DNA from: Nelumbo lutea
Lineage: Eukaryota > Streptophyta > Magnoliopsida > Proteales > Nelumbonaceae
DNA: 64,000 bases
Assembly: GCA_022828595.1 (NCBI GenBank)
Contig: JAKGHH010000001.1
Location: 137,907,017-137,971,016, forward strand
Reading direction: 5' to 3'
Positions 46,774-58,123 of the stretch are shown in pieces. Position 1 is the first letter of the stretch. Each line of letters starts with the position of its first letter. The translations under genes were made by a program, and so were the position numbers. The notes below the pieces were generated by a model that worked only from the letters and a program-made list of their open reading frames with translations, was not told the origin of the DNA and did not search any database.

Positions 46774-49700
46774 CTAAGCATGAGAGGATATGATTGAGTT
46801 AACCAAACACATCTTTACCTTCTCCTGAACTTTTGAATTCCAAGCATCACTCTTGGGATTGGGAGCATACTGAGGGTCGCCAATAACATATGGAGGTGAC
46901 TGAACAGAATTTTTCAGAAGCGGAAGCCTGGCTGCAGCATAATCATCATCACTATCATAATAGCTTTTCTGATCTGGTCCCATGCCTTTGAGAGCCATGG
47001 ACAATAAGATTGATAATCCCTACAGGCGGAGAGTGCGGATGTTATTACCAAGTCTAGCATAGATGAAAAAGAAACCGATCCCCTACTACAGAATTCTCAC
47101 GTTAAAATGCCTATCCAAATGGAAAAATTTTCATCACAATTCATAGCATTTAGTTTTCCAACAGAGTGCACTTGGAGACATTTCAAATCAGGGGACATGA
47201 GTATATCTTGCCAAAACAGAAAATAACAATGATCTGTCAAAGTTGAAGAAAAACTGGGAGCATCACCAATATGACCATATAATAGCTTATCTTAACTCAT
47301 AAGCAAGTGATTCATTGCAATGTATAGTAAAGTAAGAAACCATCTATCCGATGGGCCTCAACTAAGAAATTCTTGCATATCATCATTAATTCATCCAATA
47401 TGTGAATTATCTAAGTGGGGCCAACCAGTATTTCATTGAGATGACATGGGAATTGGGGATATCTGTTTGGGAATTCAAGTGAAATACAAATAATGGGACA
47501 TCAAGTGATGGAGAAACAACATAAATAAATGGCAAAAATTCCTTTGCAGCATGGAAATTTTCAATTAAAAGGGATAGGAACCAAACAAGAATGGACAAAA
47601 AAAGAAGCAGCCTAGAAGTATCACCCGGGAACCTATAAATTGTTGTCAACCTATAAAAGTCAAAAACAGATTTTTGCCTATAGAAAAGTCCACTCAAAAT
47701 TTGTCCAACATTTCATTCCCTTCCACCACTGTCACATGATAGAGGGCCTCTGAACTGAAAGACCAATTTCACACTTCCTTGTGTGCAAAAGCCTAGTGCA
47801 CACTTGAATATTACTATATTAGCCATTGCCTCCAGTGAAAAACACGAATTCACATACCTGTGCGCACACAACAAACAAGCCTATCAATTTGCAAATATCA
47901 AAGTTTGATTTTATGAAATCCTTGAACTTGTCGAACTTCCCTGTAGGATCTTCTGGAAAGTCCTGATACAGGGGGGAAGACAATCAGAATAGAATCAACA
48001 TAGTTTCCCTTATGGACAGACTATGAGAAGGAGAACAGGGATATGTAATGAAAGTATACCTCCTCCCAGTGATTGTTTAGAGAAACATCTACGGCTACTG
48101 CAGTTTCCAGTAGGAGAAGCAAGAAGACTAATACCATATACTGTGCCCGCTAAGGTCAGAAATAATTAATAATATTCAGTATTCCATTCAGCACAATAGA
48201 TCTTTATGAAATTGAGTTTGTGTTTCTTGGAATTTATTGGTGCACAAAACAAACTATTTGTGCTCTAAAATGGTCTACCATGAAACCAATTTACATAAGA
48301 TAGCAAAACAGGTATAGATACCAGGTATTCTGTTTCAAAAGTTGAAGAACTTACCATACTAAGTAAAATAATTAAATATCTATTGAAAAGATCAATATTA
48401 TGCAAATCAATCATATTCTGCCAATGCATATTAAAATTGGTATTCCAACACACTCTCACCTTGCATGACAATAGGCACCATCTAATATCTAGCCTTGACA
48501 GTCATCAAACATGGCAATTGGATTTGCAATGCTGCTGGCCACTATGTTTCACAGTCCTAAAACAATAATTACTATGAACCAGTTTCAAGAAGAATTAGGG
48601 AGAAGGCCAAATAATTCCATTTCACTGTGGGCCATATTGAGCTAATATGAATGGGCCAGGACACAGTGCAGATTAACAGGATTGGAAGCTCTCAAGATAT
48701 CTTGGATATTTTGCAATGTCACCATAAAATGTTCTTTCTTCAGTATTTTTTGTATGTTTATTTCCATTTATTCTGTTATTTATTTTTTTCCTCATCAGTT
48801 TTGGAAATTCCCTTGTGCGTCTCTGTAGTCTGTAGACAATTCTGAAAGGTTATATGATGAAATCTATACCATTCTCTCCCTCACAGTTTGTGTGAAAAGG
48901 TTGATTCAACTTCTTCCAGATGGATAGCAGGATTTAAGATGGTAACATAGAAGTTTACAATACAAGTTGGGATCTTCTGCCCTCTTTTTCCTGCACTTCC
49001 ATTCAGTCTGTGACAGGAAAAATGCACCAGTCTGGATCCTATGAATACTGGCACAAGCCTCAAGAATAATTAACATTCTCTTAATACGAAAAGAAACATC
49101 TACCTAGAATTCACAGTACATCTACCAGTTCACTAAATCAATGTAGTTCCTCTCCCAGTTGCATGCACTGAGGCAGCAACTTGGGAGGATATAACATGAA
49201 TGAAAATATTCTTATAAAACAATTAAACTGATATAGCAAACAAACAATCATAAAATACATAAAAGCAGTTAATGAAAAAATAAATAAGATAAATAAAAAA
49301 TAAAATAAAAGGGAAAAGGATACACAAGAAAGGCAGTAGCCATTTCCGGTGTCTGCGGCGATATGACCAGTGCATGCAATCGCACACAATATGATTCCGA
49401 TGCCAAAAAACCCATAGGTCAACCTGCATTTTTTGTGAGAAAAATGGTTTAGCTGATTTAAATATAAACAAAAAGTTAAGTGCATAAAAATGAAGAAAAC
49501 TAGTTATTTTTCAACAGAGAACAAAATAAAAATAATTATCATCTGGTTGCAGCTAAGGTTAACATGCAGAAGCTGCAAAATGTAATATCTTAAAATCTTC
49601 TATTTCATAACAGCAATTAGAATAACCTACTCTCCTTTTAGTCAACCAGCAAAAGAAGAATAACCATCTACTCCCCAAAATCTGGCTAAAACAGCTCTTT

Positions 49701-50240
49701 TCGATTAATCAAAAACAAATTCATTCATCAAGAATATAAGCATCTAAAACTGATCAGTTCCCAAAATCAGGAAAGAATTAACACATCCAATATCCCTTAA
49801 TCAAGCTCAAACCCAGTATAACAGATGATAGAGAAATAAAAGAGCAAAAATAAAAACATTGTTCCCATCAAAATTTTAGTGACATGCAGCATTTGCATTT
49901 CAGTGAAACCCATTTGCCTTTCAATTCACAAATGCGACTGTAATAGTTTACATCTTTCACGAGCTAAAAATCTGAAGAAGATAGCTACTGAACAATGAAC
50001 CAATTAAAAAGGTGAATTACAACCATGACGACAAAGGAAGAAAAGAAGAGAGCTTCATGGAAAGTACGTCAATTACCATGGAGGAGAATTCAAGTCCCAG
50101 AGAGCAAACCCATCCCTTTGTTTCTGCCAAATCCTAAGCATCCAGAAAGAGTAGAGAATCATCGCTATTCCAACAACCCCAATAACCGAATTCACGATTT
50201 TGAGGAGACATTGGAGGCAACTCTGAAAGACTCTCCCCAT
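46774..50240 (-). CDS. TET19-like: TOM2A-type tetraspanin (five exons)
   Basis: Four-span membrane protein of the plant TOM2A/tetraspanin-18/19 group; TOM2A is known as a host factor of tobamovirus replication membranes. Coding exons, minus strand: 50240-50077, 49423-49324, 48140-48060, 47962-47858, 47019-46774, all with GT...AG borders and compatible phases, giving 231 aa. Membrane segments: about 14-36 (VNSVIGVVGIAMILYSFWML), 57-76, 89-107 (YMVLVFLLLLLETAV) and 140-160. Family landmarks are GHIAADTGNGYCLSC (74-88), NHWEEDFPEDPTG (111-123), SNFDICK (134-140) and the cytosolic PLLKN plus PPYVIGDP tail. The start is the ATG of MGRVFQS; the upstream in-frame codons have no ATG. The second outer loop is short and lacks the CCG motif of animal tetraspanins, as is usual for this group. 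The tail ends in an unusual KMCLVNSIISSHA. Confidence 0.92.
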
Positions 50241-50759
50241 CGATACCAAACCACCCACCAAATCAACACCTGAAGAATTACTACTTCAGAATCACTTCTC
50301 GCTGTATCTTACAATCGAAACTACAGCATCTATGGTTTCAGTCGATTTAGAAATTAAAAGAACTCACGTTATTTTTTTCCCCAGTGTTAAGACTTAGAGG
50401 TACTTGAATTTCTTGTATTTGGTATTTAAGCATCGAAAGGGATTCATACAACAGCTTCATCTTTTTCTTGTTGCAGGCTTCTACGGAACAAACACCAAGG
50501 AAGCTTCAATCCGACAGGAGATGGAAGGGTTTTTTTGACGAGTAGCGAAGTAGCGATGAATCATGGAGGGTTTGCCCCCAAGATTACAAATTCCTCTTGA
50601 CGCCAAAAAAGCTTTTCAAAATACGAACAAAAGTACAAAACAACGTCGCTCACGTCATTCGCGTTGCGGAAACTATTTTCGCCATCCATGCGATTGTTTC
50701 GCATTTACACTTCAATGCACTTCAGATAAAAGGGTTAAGATATTACTATTTGTTATCCC
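50241..50759. other. Tetraspanin 5' flank
   Basis: Probable 5' UTR and promoter of the minus-strand tetraspanin. GC content rises toward 50460-50700, and no other gene is recognised. No clear TATA box could be assigned. Confidence 0.4.
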
Positions 50760-50832
50760 GATACTGTGCTGTAGCGGTTATCACGTTTGGTTTACACACT
50801 AAAGGTCCCCAGTTCGAGCCTGGGCAGCAGCA
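50760..50832 (+). pseudogene. tRNA-Val(UAC)-like pseudogene
   Basis: Aligns base for base with the four tRNA-Val genes at 56.4-57.0 kb and keeps TAC in the anticodon position and GTTCGAGCC in the T arm. Mismatches occur in the anticodon stem (TTTGG against ACTAA) and in the acceptor stem (GATACTG against CAGCAGC), so the cloverleaf is weakened. It lies 520 bp upstream of the tetraspanin start. Confidence 0.7.
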
Positions 50833-50864
50833 AGGGAAAAAACGTTTTTAATATAAAAGGGTAA

Positions 50865-51429
50865 TAGGGGCGTAAATGGATCAGATCCGATCCTATTTGG
50901 ATATTCTTGTTGGATTTTTTAATAGGATCTAATTCGGATTACCCCTATATCGGAACCATTATTTATGGGGATATTTGGAACCGTGGCCATTTTTCAAAAA
51001 AATGGTGCCTCATCAGATCCATATAGACGTTTCAATAAACGTTCATGTATCTCATTGTTTAGTTCAGCCGATTATTAAAAAATCGGGCATGCCTTGAAAA
51101 CCGGGACCCCATCGATGTTGGTGTTTCATGCATCGGTGACCCGTTTCCCCCAACAGTTGACTGATGTGTACCTTATGTGGTACTTATCTGTCAGCACAAA
51201 CATGAAAAACAGTGATGAAAATCACCTTGCCAAATAGCATAATGTTGCTCACTACTTACGTGGTATAAGCATTTTTTTTGTGAAAATTGGGTCTTAAAAG
51301 AAGGGGCATTTTTTCTTGAAAATCGGTCCCAAAAAGCACCCATGCTTCCAAACACCGTGTATATTATCGATCGAATTCAGATATATCCCAATCCGAATTC
51401 AATTCAATTTGATCTATTTGCATCCCTAG
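50865..51429. mobile_element. hAT-type MITE (TAGGGGCGTAAAT family)
   Basis: TAGGGGCGTAAATGGATCAGA pairs with the complement of the right end (TAGGGATGCAAATAGATCAA). The exact 8-bp duplication AAGGGTAA is at 50857-50864 and 51430-51437. Related to 35360. The interior contains GC-richer text (51000-51200) not seen in the 35360 copy. Confidence 0.85.
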
Positions 51430-51535
51430 AAGGGTAAAAGACTTAAACCATCCCTTGCCTTTCAAATTGGACAAAGACCCTTCTTGTTAGGTGATGCCAT
51501 CAAATAAAGACCTCCCCTCCATTGGCAATCCTTTA

Positions 51536-51644
51536 GGCTTAGTTTGGAAGGAGTACAAATGCAAATATGTACAGTATAAATACATAAAAAATATAAGGTT
51601 TTGCGCTCTACATAATTGTATTTGTACTCCTTCCAAACTGAGCA
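51536..51644. mobile_element. PIF/Harbinger-like MITE
   Basis: Foldback of 109 bp. GGCTTAGTTTGGAAGGAGTAC and the complement of TGCTCAGTTTGGAAGGAGTAC form the ends, with TTA on both sides (51533-51535, 51645-51647). A partial relative lies at 34215-34375. Confidence 0.75.
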
Positions 51645-51845
51645 TTAAGATCCATTTGCAAGTTACATCACATTTTACTGATTTTTTAAATCCAATTTTA
51701 CTCCTTTTATGGTTCTTTACTTTGGCCTTCACTAAGAAAGCAACTCCAAATTTGGGCTTGGTTTGCACAACTAGTCTGTAGTTGGTATGTTAAAAGGCTT
51801 TTACATTTAGCTTTATCTGGGGGATTCATCTAGAAGAATTTTCCC

Positions 51846-52231
51846 TTGAGGCTGCGTTTGAAAATGATGCAAATGGAGTGTTAATACCGGTTCAGGGTAA
51901 ATTTGCACTTTGGTTCATGTTTGCTTGTGTTTGGCAACATTATATTTATGCATTGACAAACGACAGACCAATGCATATTTACATTGATAATAAAATGTAA
52001 AAGTACATCAATAAAAATGAAGTAAATTTGCATTCAAGTGGGCTTTTGATAAACAAAAACATATACTTTATTGGAATTCATGTTTGCATCCATTACAGCT
52101 AAAAGTTTGTTTGGTAAGAAAGTAAATTTGTCAGTGCAAAACTAACCCAATTTTATAGTTTATATGAACCGTTTTACACTCTACATATTTGCATTCACAC
52201 TAATTTGCATCGTTTCCAAGTGCAACCTCAA
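51846..52231. mobile_element. MITE with inverted ends, superfamily unclear
   Basis: TTGAGGCTGCGTTTGAAAATG at the left and the complement TTGAGGTTGCACTTGGAAACG at the right, each followed by ATGCAAAT. Interior AT-rich with GCATATTTAC/GTAAATTTGC words. No convincing target duplication was found. Confidence 0.6.
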
Positions 52232-52446
52232 GAGGGTTTCGACAATGGGACTCTCTCTCACCTTATTTGTTTCTATTATGTGTTCTCCTTAAGGACCTCT
52301 CAAATTCTTATAAATTTTAGGAATTGGAACTCAATATATTATGCTGCAACATTACTCATTTATTCTTTGCATAAGACAATTATATTTTCACAAAAGCAAG
52401 CTTCAATGAAGGGTGGGACCTATTGAAGACAATTGAGGAGTATTAG

Positions 52447-54720
52447 AGTCTTTGGGCAGCAGGTGAACCTCTTAAAATTTGAGATTTTTTCTTTTTCAGT
52501 AGATGTGTTCATCCTACATTGAGGAAAATCATAGCTAAAGTTCTACATCTAAAAATAGTGTTCTCTCCATCTATCTATTGGAGCATTCCTACTTTTATTG
52601 GTAAATCAAAGAAGGAGATTATCTCCTATCTCAAATAGAGAGTTCAGAATAAAACTTCTTGGCACAAACAACTTCTCTCACCTACAAATAAGGAGGTTAT
52701 TTTAAGCTATGTTTGGTTTGAAGGAAAATGTAAGAATGCCCATACAAGGTTTGTAAAGGTTTCCTTTTCTTTCCCTACTTCTTTTTTCTTTCAAACCAAA
52801 CATAACCCTAAAGTCAGTTGTCTTAGACATTTCAAGATATACCATGTCTTGTTTCTTCCTACCTAAGGAACTCACTGATGATTTGGCAAAAGCCTAAAGA
52901 ATTTTTGGTGGGGGAGTACCAAAAAATGAAACAAAATAAAAAACCCCGTTGAGATGGAAAAGGATTTGTAGAAACAAAGGGAATGGAGGATTAAGGTCAT
53001 TCAGTCTTGACCTTTTAGCTAAATTAGCTTGGAGGATTTATATTAAGGAAGACTACTTGTGGGCAAGACTGATGAAATTCTCCATGGGGGTGTCAAGAAA
53101 AATGGTTCATGGGGTCGGAAGAGTGTTCTTGTAGGCAAAGTTCTTTTAAAAAGAAATTGGTGGGCCATAAGCTCTGGAAATGAAGTTGATATTTGGTTTG
53201 ACCCCTGGATTCCGGGGGTTGAAGGTTTTAGGGTTATGGACCCAGGCTCAGGGTCCCTAGGTCATATATCTCTCTAACAGAATCTGGAACATGGGTCAGT
53301 TGAACTCCCCTTTTCCAGCTGTAATAGTTAACAGAATAAATGAAATTAGACTTTCCCAATTCCCTTGGAATGATTTTATGAGATGGTTGTCTGGCCCGAA
53401 AGGTTTTTTATCTGTTAAATCAACCCACTATATCATCACCAGCGGAGACTCCTCTGCTACCATCTCCATCCAGGTCCAAAAAAAAGTTATAGCACACAAT
53501 TTGGTCTATCCAAGTGGATAAAAAAATCAAATCTTTCTCGTGGAAATGTTCTAACAAAGCCAAAAGAAGGAGGAATCAATTTCCTATGCTTTGGTTACCT
53601 GCCGTTTTCCTATGCTTTGGTTGGATAGCTATTTCCAATTAATTATGTGTTTAGTAGTGGGTTTCCCAGTGGTTAATATGGATTGATAGAAACAAATTTG
53701 TTTTTTGAAAGCATTAATATTGATCCTTCATTAACAATTTGACTATTTAAATAGGAAAGTTATGGAGAGAATGGAGTGCCTCAACTCATCCCAATAAGCA
53801 ACACAGAGGAGTAAGTTCGTTGTCTCACTAAATACTATTTGGTGATCAAAGTTAATTCAAATAGTGGCTATTTTTGGCAATAATAAAGCTTCTTTTGGAG
53901 TTATTATTGAGACTTCAGGGGCAAGTATATTGTGGGTTCTTGTGGATCTTCTTTCGCAGGATCGCCTTGCTTTTGCTCTAATTGAAAGGGGTTAAACTAG
54001 CTAGAAGACTGAATATTCCAAAAGTTCTTTTTGAGGAGCATTGCAAGGACCTTATGTTGGTCCTGCTTGATTCCAAGAAGGAAGTTCACTCCCAAATCCT
54101 CTTCCTGGTGAAAGATAGGGCGTTCTTTTTTTAGATTAATGTGAGGATCAAGAAAAATTTATTTTTCTAGGTATCACTTACCCTATCTTCTAAGAGGGTA
54201 AATAACTTTTCCATTTGGGGGGGAATTTTCCAACACTTGAATGGGACAAAAATGCCCATTTTAATAATGAATTTATATGGATAAAATGGTCATTTCCTTT
54301 TTTACTTAGAAAATAAAAGAGCATGGATAAATACACTTACCTGGGTAAGTGTTTCCACATAAAACTTACCCAGATAATTGTATTTACCCGATTAATAACT
54401 TACTGAAAAGTGATCAGGGCCTCAATATTGATTACAAAATCTTATTGTCAGATTTTGCTTTCATCCCTAGAGATTGTAACATAGCTATGCATAGCTTTTC
54501 CTTCAGAGGCTGGCTGATCTATGGAAGACTCTTTTGTCTCGATTCTGAGGTGCAACCGAAAGACCTCCAATTCAGTGCTACTGAACGCCACCTTAGTTTG
54601 GTTTGTTTTATATTTCTTTTCTCGGTTTTGTGCTTTATGTTGTATTTGCATTGCTTCTTGTTGTCTGCTGTTTGGTTTCTGGCCTTGTGCCTAATGAAAT
54701 TTCCTTCACTACACAAGAAT
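52447..54720 (+). mobile_element. Decayed L1-type LINE, 3' half
   Basis: Shifting-frame remains of the region after the LINE reverse-transcriptase core. PTFIGKSKKEIISYLK is near 52590 and LLSPTNKEVIL before the MITE at 52706. SCFFLPKELTDDLAKA and DLLAKLAWRIYIKEDYLWAR follow at 52850-53080, then ISSGNEVDIWFDPWIPG and FPWNDFMRWLSGPKGFLSVK near 53350. The RNase H end (FAFIPRDCNIAMHSFSFRGW) is at 54440-54510 and the tail is AATGAAATTTCCTTCAC. More than ten stops or frame changes. About 54165-54400 interrupts the RNase H part and may be a further insertion. Confidence 0.8.
52706..52808. mobile_element. Tourist-like MITE inserted in the LINE
   Basis: Sister of 24276-24404: GCTATGTTTGGTTTGAAGGA and its complement at the right, TAA at 52703-52705 and 52809-52811. 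Reading across with the element left out restores the LINE phrase KEVIL-x-SVV, so the insertion is later than the LINE. Confidence 0.75.
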
Positions 54721-55092
54721 AAGTAGCTCTTAGAAAATGGTACAGACGTTTAGAAATCACAGTGCTCTATCTAGAAAAGAGAATAAGCTTCATTCTCAAC
54801 CTAATATTTGGGTGGTTGTATGTGCAGATACGTTGTGCATTAGATGGTAGCAAATGTAATGTGCATGTATAGTGTTCATCCATCCCAACTCCTAACCATG
54901 CAGTTGGTGCAGATCTTTTAATGGGAAATAACCCAAAACTGATTCCAATTTCAATTCTCCATGCAATCATCTTCATTAATTAATTATTAAGCTTTCTAGT
55001 GACTGATGATTGAGTCCTTGAATGCAGCTTAAATCACATGACATTTAAAAGCACCTCTACTCTACAGATGAAGATTATCACCAATACCAGCA
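54721..55092. other. Spacer without recognised gene
   Basis: AT-rich. Nothing identified. Confidence 0.4.
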
Positions 55093-55257
55093 TATGGTTT
55101 CAAATCAATGTTCTCGGACCTGCTTTGACCACTGATTTGTGGGTCAGTGGTTCAACTGCTTAGTTCGAATGGATGACTGGTTGCAATTTAAAAAATAAAA
55201 CAAAAATGACCAAAAACTCATTGTTTGGGTCAAATGCATTGATGGTTCAATTGCCCA

Positions 55258-55678
55258 TAAGAATGACAACGGGGCGAGGTAAACATGAGGAGCCACTCCC
55301 TATCCCCTTTTCAGTGAAAAATATCCCTACTACCAAGGACATGGTTATCCCCATCCCTGTGGGGATTCCCGCTCCCCGTGATTTTTTATGATGTTAATAA
55401 TTTAGTTTTTGTTTTTTATTTCATTCGGAAGATTAAAAATAAAATAGTTAAAATTTATAATCCTATTTTTTATTTCATTCAATTATATTTTAAAAATAAT
55501 ATTAACATACATACATACATACATACATACATACATACAAGGGGATCTCCACTAGGTACAGTTTTGAGGCCCCATGGGGCGAGGGGTTCTCCCCATCCCC
55601 ACCGTATGGGGGAAAATCATCCCTAATGGGGCATGTCCCCATTAGGATCGGCGAAATGGGGGAAAATTGCCATTCCTA
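55258..55678. mobile_element. hAT-type MITE (TAGGAATGGCAA family)
   Basis: TAAGAATGACAACGGGGCG at the left and the complement of TAGGAATGGCAATTTTCCCC at the right. The flanks attgccca and acttccca agree at 6 of 8. GGGG/CCCC-rich arms surround an AT-rich centre with the ACAT repeat. Confidence 0.7.
55505..55539. repeat. (ACAT)n microsatellite
   Basis: Near-perfect tetranucleotide run of about eight units inside the nested MITE. Confidence 0.9.
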
Positions 55679-56042
55679 ACTTCCCAGGCTAATGGGGCAT
55701 TGACCAAGTCAATAGTTTTTGGTAAAAAATGGGGTTAGGGGCGAAACGAAACCGGTTGCTTAGATAATTTCTGGGCCTAATGGTCCAATTGTCCAAGTCA
55801 ACGACAGTTCAAAAACCATGGTTACAATTGTGACCCTTCTCATATCGTGCAAATTTCCATTGAATCTCATATTTTGAAAATTTGAAGAATTAATAAGAGT
55901 AATGAGACTTTTTTAATGACTCCGTTAGACTTTAATAGGGGAGGTTTTAGTTAAATTAAAAAAAGGAGGGGAGGTTTTAGTATTTACAAGAAATGTTAAA
56001 GGATATTCTTTCCAAATTCGAATATCTTGTAATAGCATATAA

Positions 56043-56410
56043 GGGCAACTTTGCGGTTTAATATCAATAAAAGTAATATATTTAAAAAAATTTCAAAAAT
56101 TGGTTAACTTTTTAAAAATAATATCAATAAGGGGCAAAAACACTATTCATCATCTTCTTGCCATTTTTTCATCAGAACCACTGTTCGTCGCTGCTCGCCA
56201 CCGCCCACCTCTTACCGGAGGTGGTGACGACGGCGGTGGTGGTCATTCCTCTCCCCGCCGCCACAGCCACCTCTGTCTCCACCCATCTCTGGTAACGTTG
56301 TTGGAGGCGGAGGCGAGGGCGGAGGTTGCGGCATTGGACAGAGAAACCATTTTTGAAATTTTTTTAAATATATTACTTTTATTGATATTTAACCCTAAAA
56401 GTTAACCTTG
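56043..56410. mobile_element. TIR element with GC-rich interior
   Basis: Inverted ends of about 60 bp share AATATCAATAAAAGTAATAT and AAAAAAATTTCAAAAAT. Between them, 56165-56335 is strikingly GC-rich (CGGCGGTGGTGG, CCCCGCCGCCAC, GGCGGAGGCGAGGGCGG), unlike the AT-rich arms and flanks. No clean target duplication was found. It could be a small gene-fragment-carrying (Pack-type) element or a MITE. Confidence 0.6.
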
Positions 56411-56447
56411 TATACTATTACCCTATGTTTTAACTTACAATGTAAAT

Positions 56448-56520
56448 GGTGCTATAGTGTAGTGGCTATCACGTCAGTCTTACACATTGAAGGCCCCCAG
56501 TTCGATCCTGGGCAGTATCA
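56448..56520 (+). tRNA. tRNA-Val(UAC), copy 1, divergent
   Basis: 73 nt without CCA. D-arm/A-box TAGTGGCTATC, anticodon stem TCAGT/ATTGA around loop CTTACAC (anticodon TAC), T arm CCCAG-TTCGATC-CTGGG, acceptor with two G-U pairs and one A-C mismatch. The most divergent of the four copies; may be weaker or inactive. Confidence 0.75.
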
Positions 56521-56604
56521 GTTTAACATCATATTTCACTTTTTGTTTCTTCTTTTCTGATTATTTTCATTTTTAAATAATATTAAACGAATCAAAATTC
56601 TGTT

Positions 56605-56677
56605 GATGCTGTGGTGTAGTGGTTATCACGTCAGTCTTACACACTGAAGGTCCTCAGTTCGATCCTGGGCAGCATCA
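56605..56677 (+). tRNA. tRNA-Val(UAC), copy 2
   Basis: 73 nt. Acceptor GATGCTG/CAGCATC fully paired, anticodon stem TCAGT/ACTGA, loop CTTACAC with anticodon TAC, T arm CTCAG-TTCGATC-CTGGG with one G-U pair. A-box and B-box (GTTCGATCC) are intact. Confidence 0.9.
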
Positions 56678-56767
56678 AATTAATATTATACTATTTTCGT
56701 GATGAGTCTTTTTTCTGACTTTTTTTTCATTCTTATATGAAATTGATATTTCCATCCTCAGCGTGTC

Positions 56768-56840
56768 GGTGCTGTGGTGTAGTGGTTATCACGTCAGTCT
56801 TACACACTGAAGGTCCCCAGTTCGATCCTGGGCAGCATCA
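56768..56840 (+). tRNA. tRNA-Val(UAC), copy 3
   Basis: 73 nt. Identical to copy 2 except GGTGCTG at the acceptor (one G-U pair) and CCCAG in the T stem (perfect). The flank AAATTAATATTATACTATTT is shared with copy 2, and T-runs for Pol III termination follow within 50 bp. Confidence 0.9.
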
Positions 56841-56931
56841 AATTAATATTATACTATTTTCGTGATGAGTCTTTTTTCTGACTTTTTTTCATTCTTATAT
56901 GAAATTCACATTTTTCACCCTCTTGTGCGTT

Positions 56932-57004
56932 GATGCTGTGGTGTAGTGGTTATCACGTCAGTCTTACACACTGAAGGTCCTCAGTTCGAGCCTGGGCAGC
57001 ATCA
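56932..57004 (+). tRNA. tRNA-Val(UAC), copy 4
   Basis: 73 nt. Same stems as copy 2, with GTTCGAGCC as B-box. TTTCGTTTTT follows directly, a good terminator. Confidence 0.9.
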
Positions 57005-57286
57005 CTTTCGTTTTTGCTACTCATTACCCGCATCTGGATAAATGCTTCGTTGTTTTTCAGTCAATAATCCCCAAACCCCAAACTGAATGAAGCCTTGAAT
57101 AGATCCCAAGTCTCCACTACAAGAGAAATGTGTTCATTCGGTTTGAATGGAGTTCAACACTTTTTCTTGCTTCACGCTCACTGCAATTCTAGTTTTGTGG
57201 CTGAGATCAGCGTAGATGACATGATCCTCCATTTCTACTTTTAGAAGTGAAGCATTCCTCCTTTCTTCACAATTTGGGCACTCCTA
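57005..57286. other. Spacer or outer end of the Tat LTR
   Basis: The word TGTGGCTGAGA occurs at both 57197 and 57289, so the outer LTR border could lie at either place. No gene recognised. Confidence 0.4.
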
Positions 57287-58123
57287 TGTGGCTGAGACTT
57301 GGCTCCTAGCCGTAACAGACGGCACCTAAGATGAAAAGGAAGGTGAAGGATCCCCAAGGAGCTCTCCCAGCAGGAACACTCCAATGGCTAAGTTAGAACT
57401 CTGAGGGAAAATCAAAGAAGACACAGAGAGTTAAGAGTGTTGAAAGTGTTAGCTTCAATACCTTTGCTTCGTGAGGGTCGGGGTCCTTTTATACTAGAGC
57501 TCGGTCACATTGGGTGTAACCGCCACTACCCTAGCTGTTACTGCCAGGGCTGGGATGGCAAGTGCAGGCTACTGCTACAGGGTACGGACTCGTCAGGCAT
57601 GCCATGCTTTTTAGAGATGGCAGGCAGAACGCCACCTGGCAAGGGATGCAGGCACTGCCACCAGATCCGGCAAGTACGGATGTCAGGTAGGTATGGTTGT
57701 CAGGTGGATCTCCCCTGCAATTTACCGAGTTGTTGTACATCGAACCACCTGCAGCAGGTTAGCCCTGCACCAGGTGCCGAGGTGCTTGTACTGGAGGCGA
57801 GCCTTAAGCGAGTACGAACAGGAGTTTTGACGGTGCTGCCCCGAGGTGTTTCTCCCTCGGGACACTTAGCCAAAAGCTGGGGTGATCCCTTCTTAGGAAG
57901 GGAGAGCTCGGGTCTCAAGGGGAGCTCGGGGAGCTCCACCTTCAGGCTTGGGGCGAACTGGGCCTTGCTTCTCGGCGGGTTGTTACATCCGCTGAGTCAT
58001 TTGGTCGGGACTCGACGAGCTTGTTACGCCGAATTGTGGCCAGACTGTTGCACTGAGTTATCGCTTATGCCAGGTCATATACACGTGTCCCCGTGCTACG
58101 AGGTCGGGCCAAATCACCCTACA
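57287..58123 (-). repeat. 3' LTR of the Tat element
   Basis: The minus-strand start TGTAGGGTGATTTGGCCC at 58123 is preceded by a purine-rich GGGAATGGGGAGCAATTGA, the expected polypurine tract. A TATA box on the same strand lies at 57493-57485. The end near 57287 is a guess (TGTGGCTGAGA on the plus strand). Confidence 0.65.
57485..57493 (-). promoter_or_regulatory. TATA box of the Tat LTR
   Basis: TATAAAAGG on the minus strand, preceded by GCTCTAG and followed about 25-30 bp later by the probable transcript start, as in a U3/R junction. Confidence 0.6.

Larger units (their letters stand above)
55093..55820. mobile_element. Degraded CATGGTTTT-family MITE carrying another MITE
   Basis: The right end (AGTTCAAAAACCATGG at about 55808-55822) and internal GGTTCAA/TTGACC words match the family at 40684 and 43193. 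The left end near CATATGGTTTCAAATCAATG is poor. The inner element at 55258-55678 splits it. No target duplication resolved. Confidence 0.45.
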
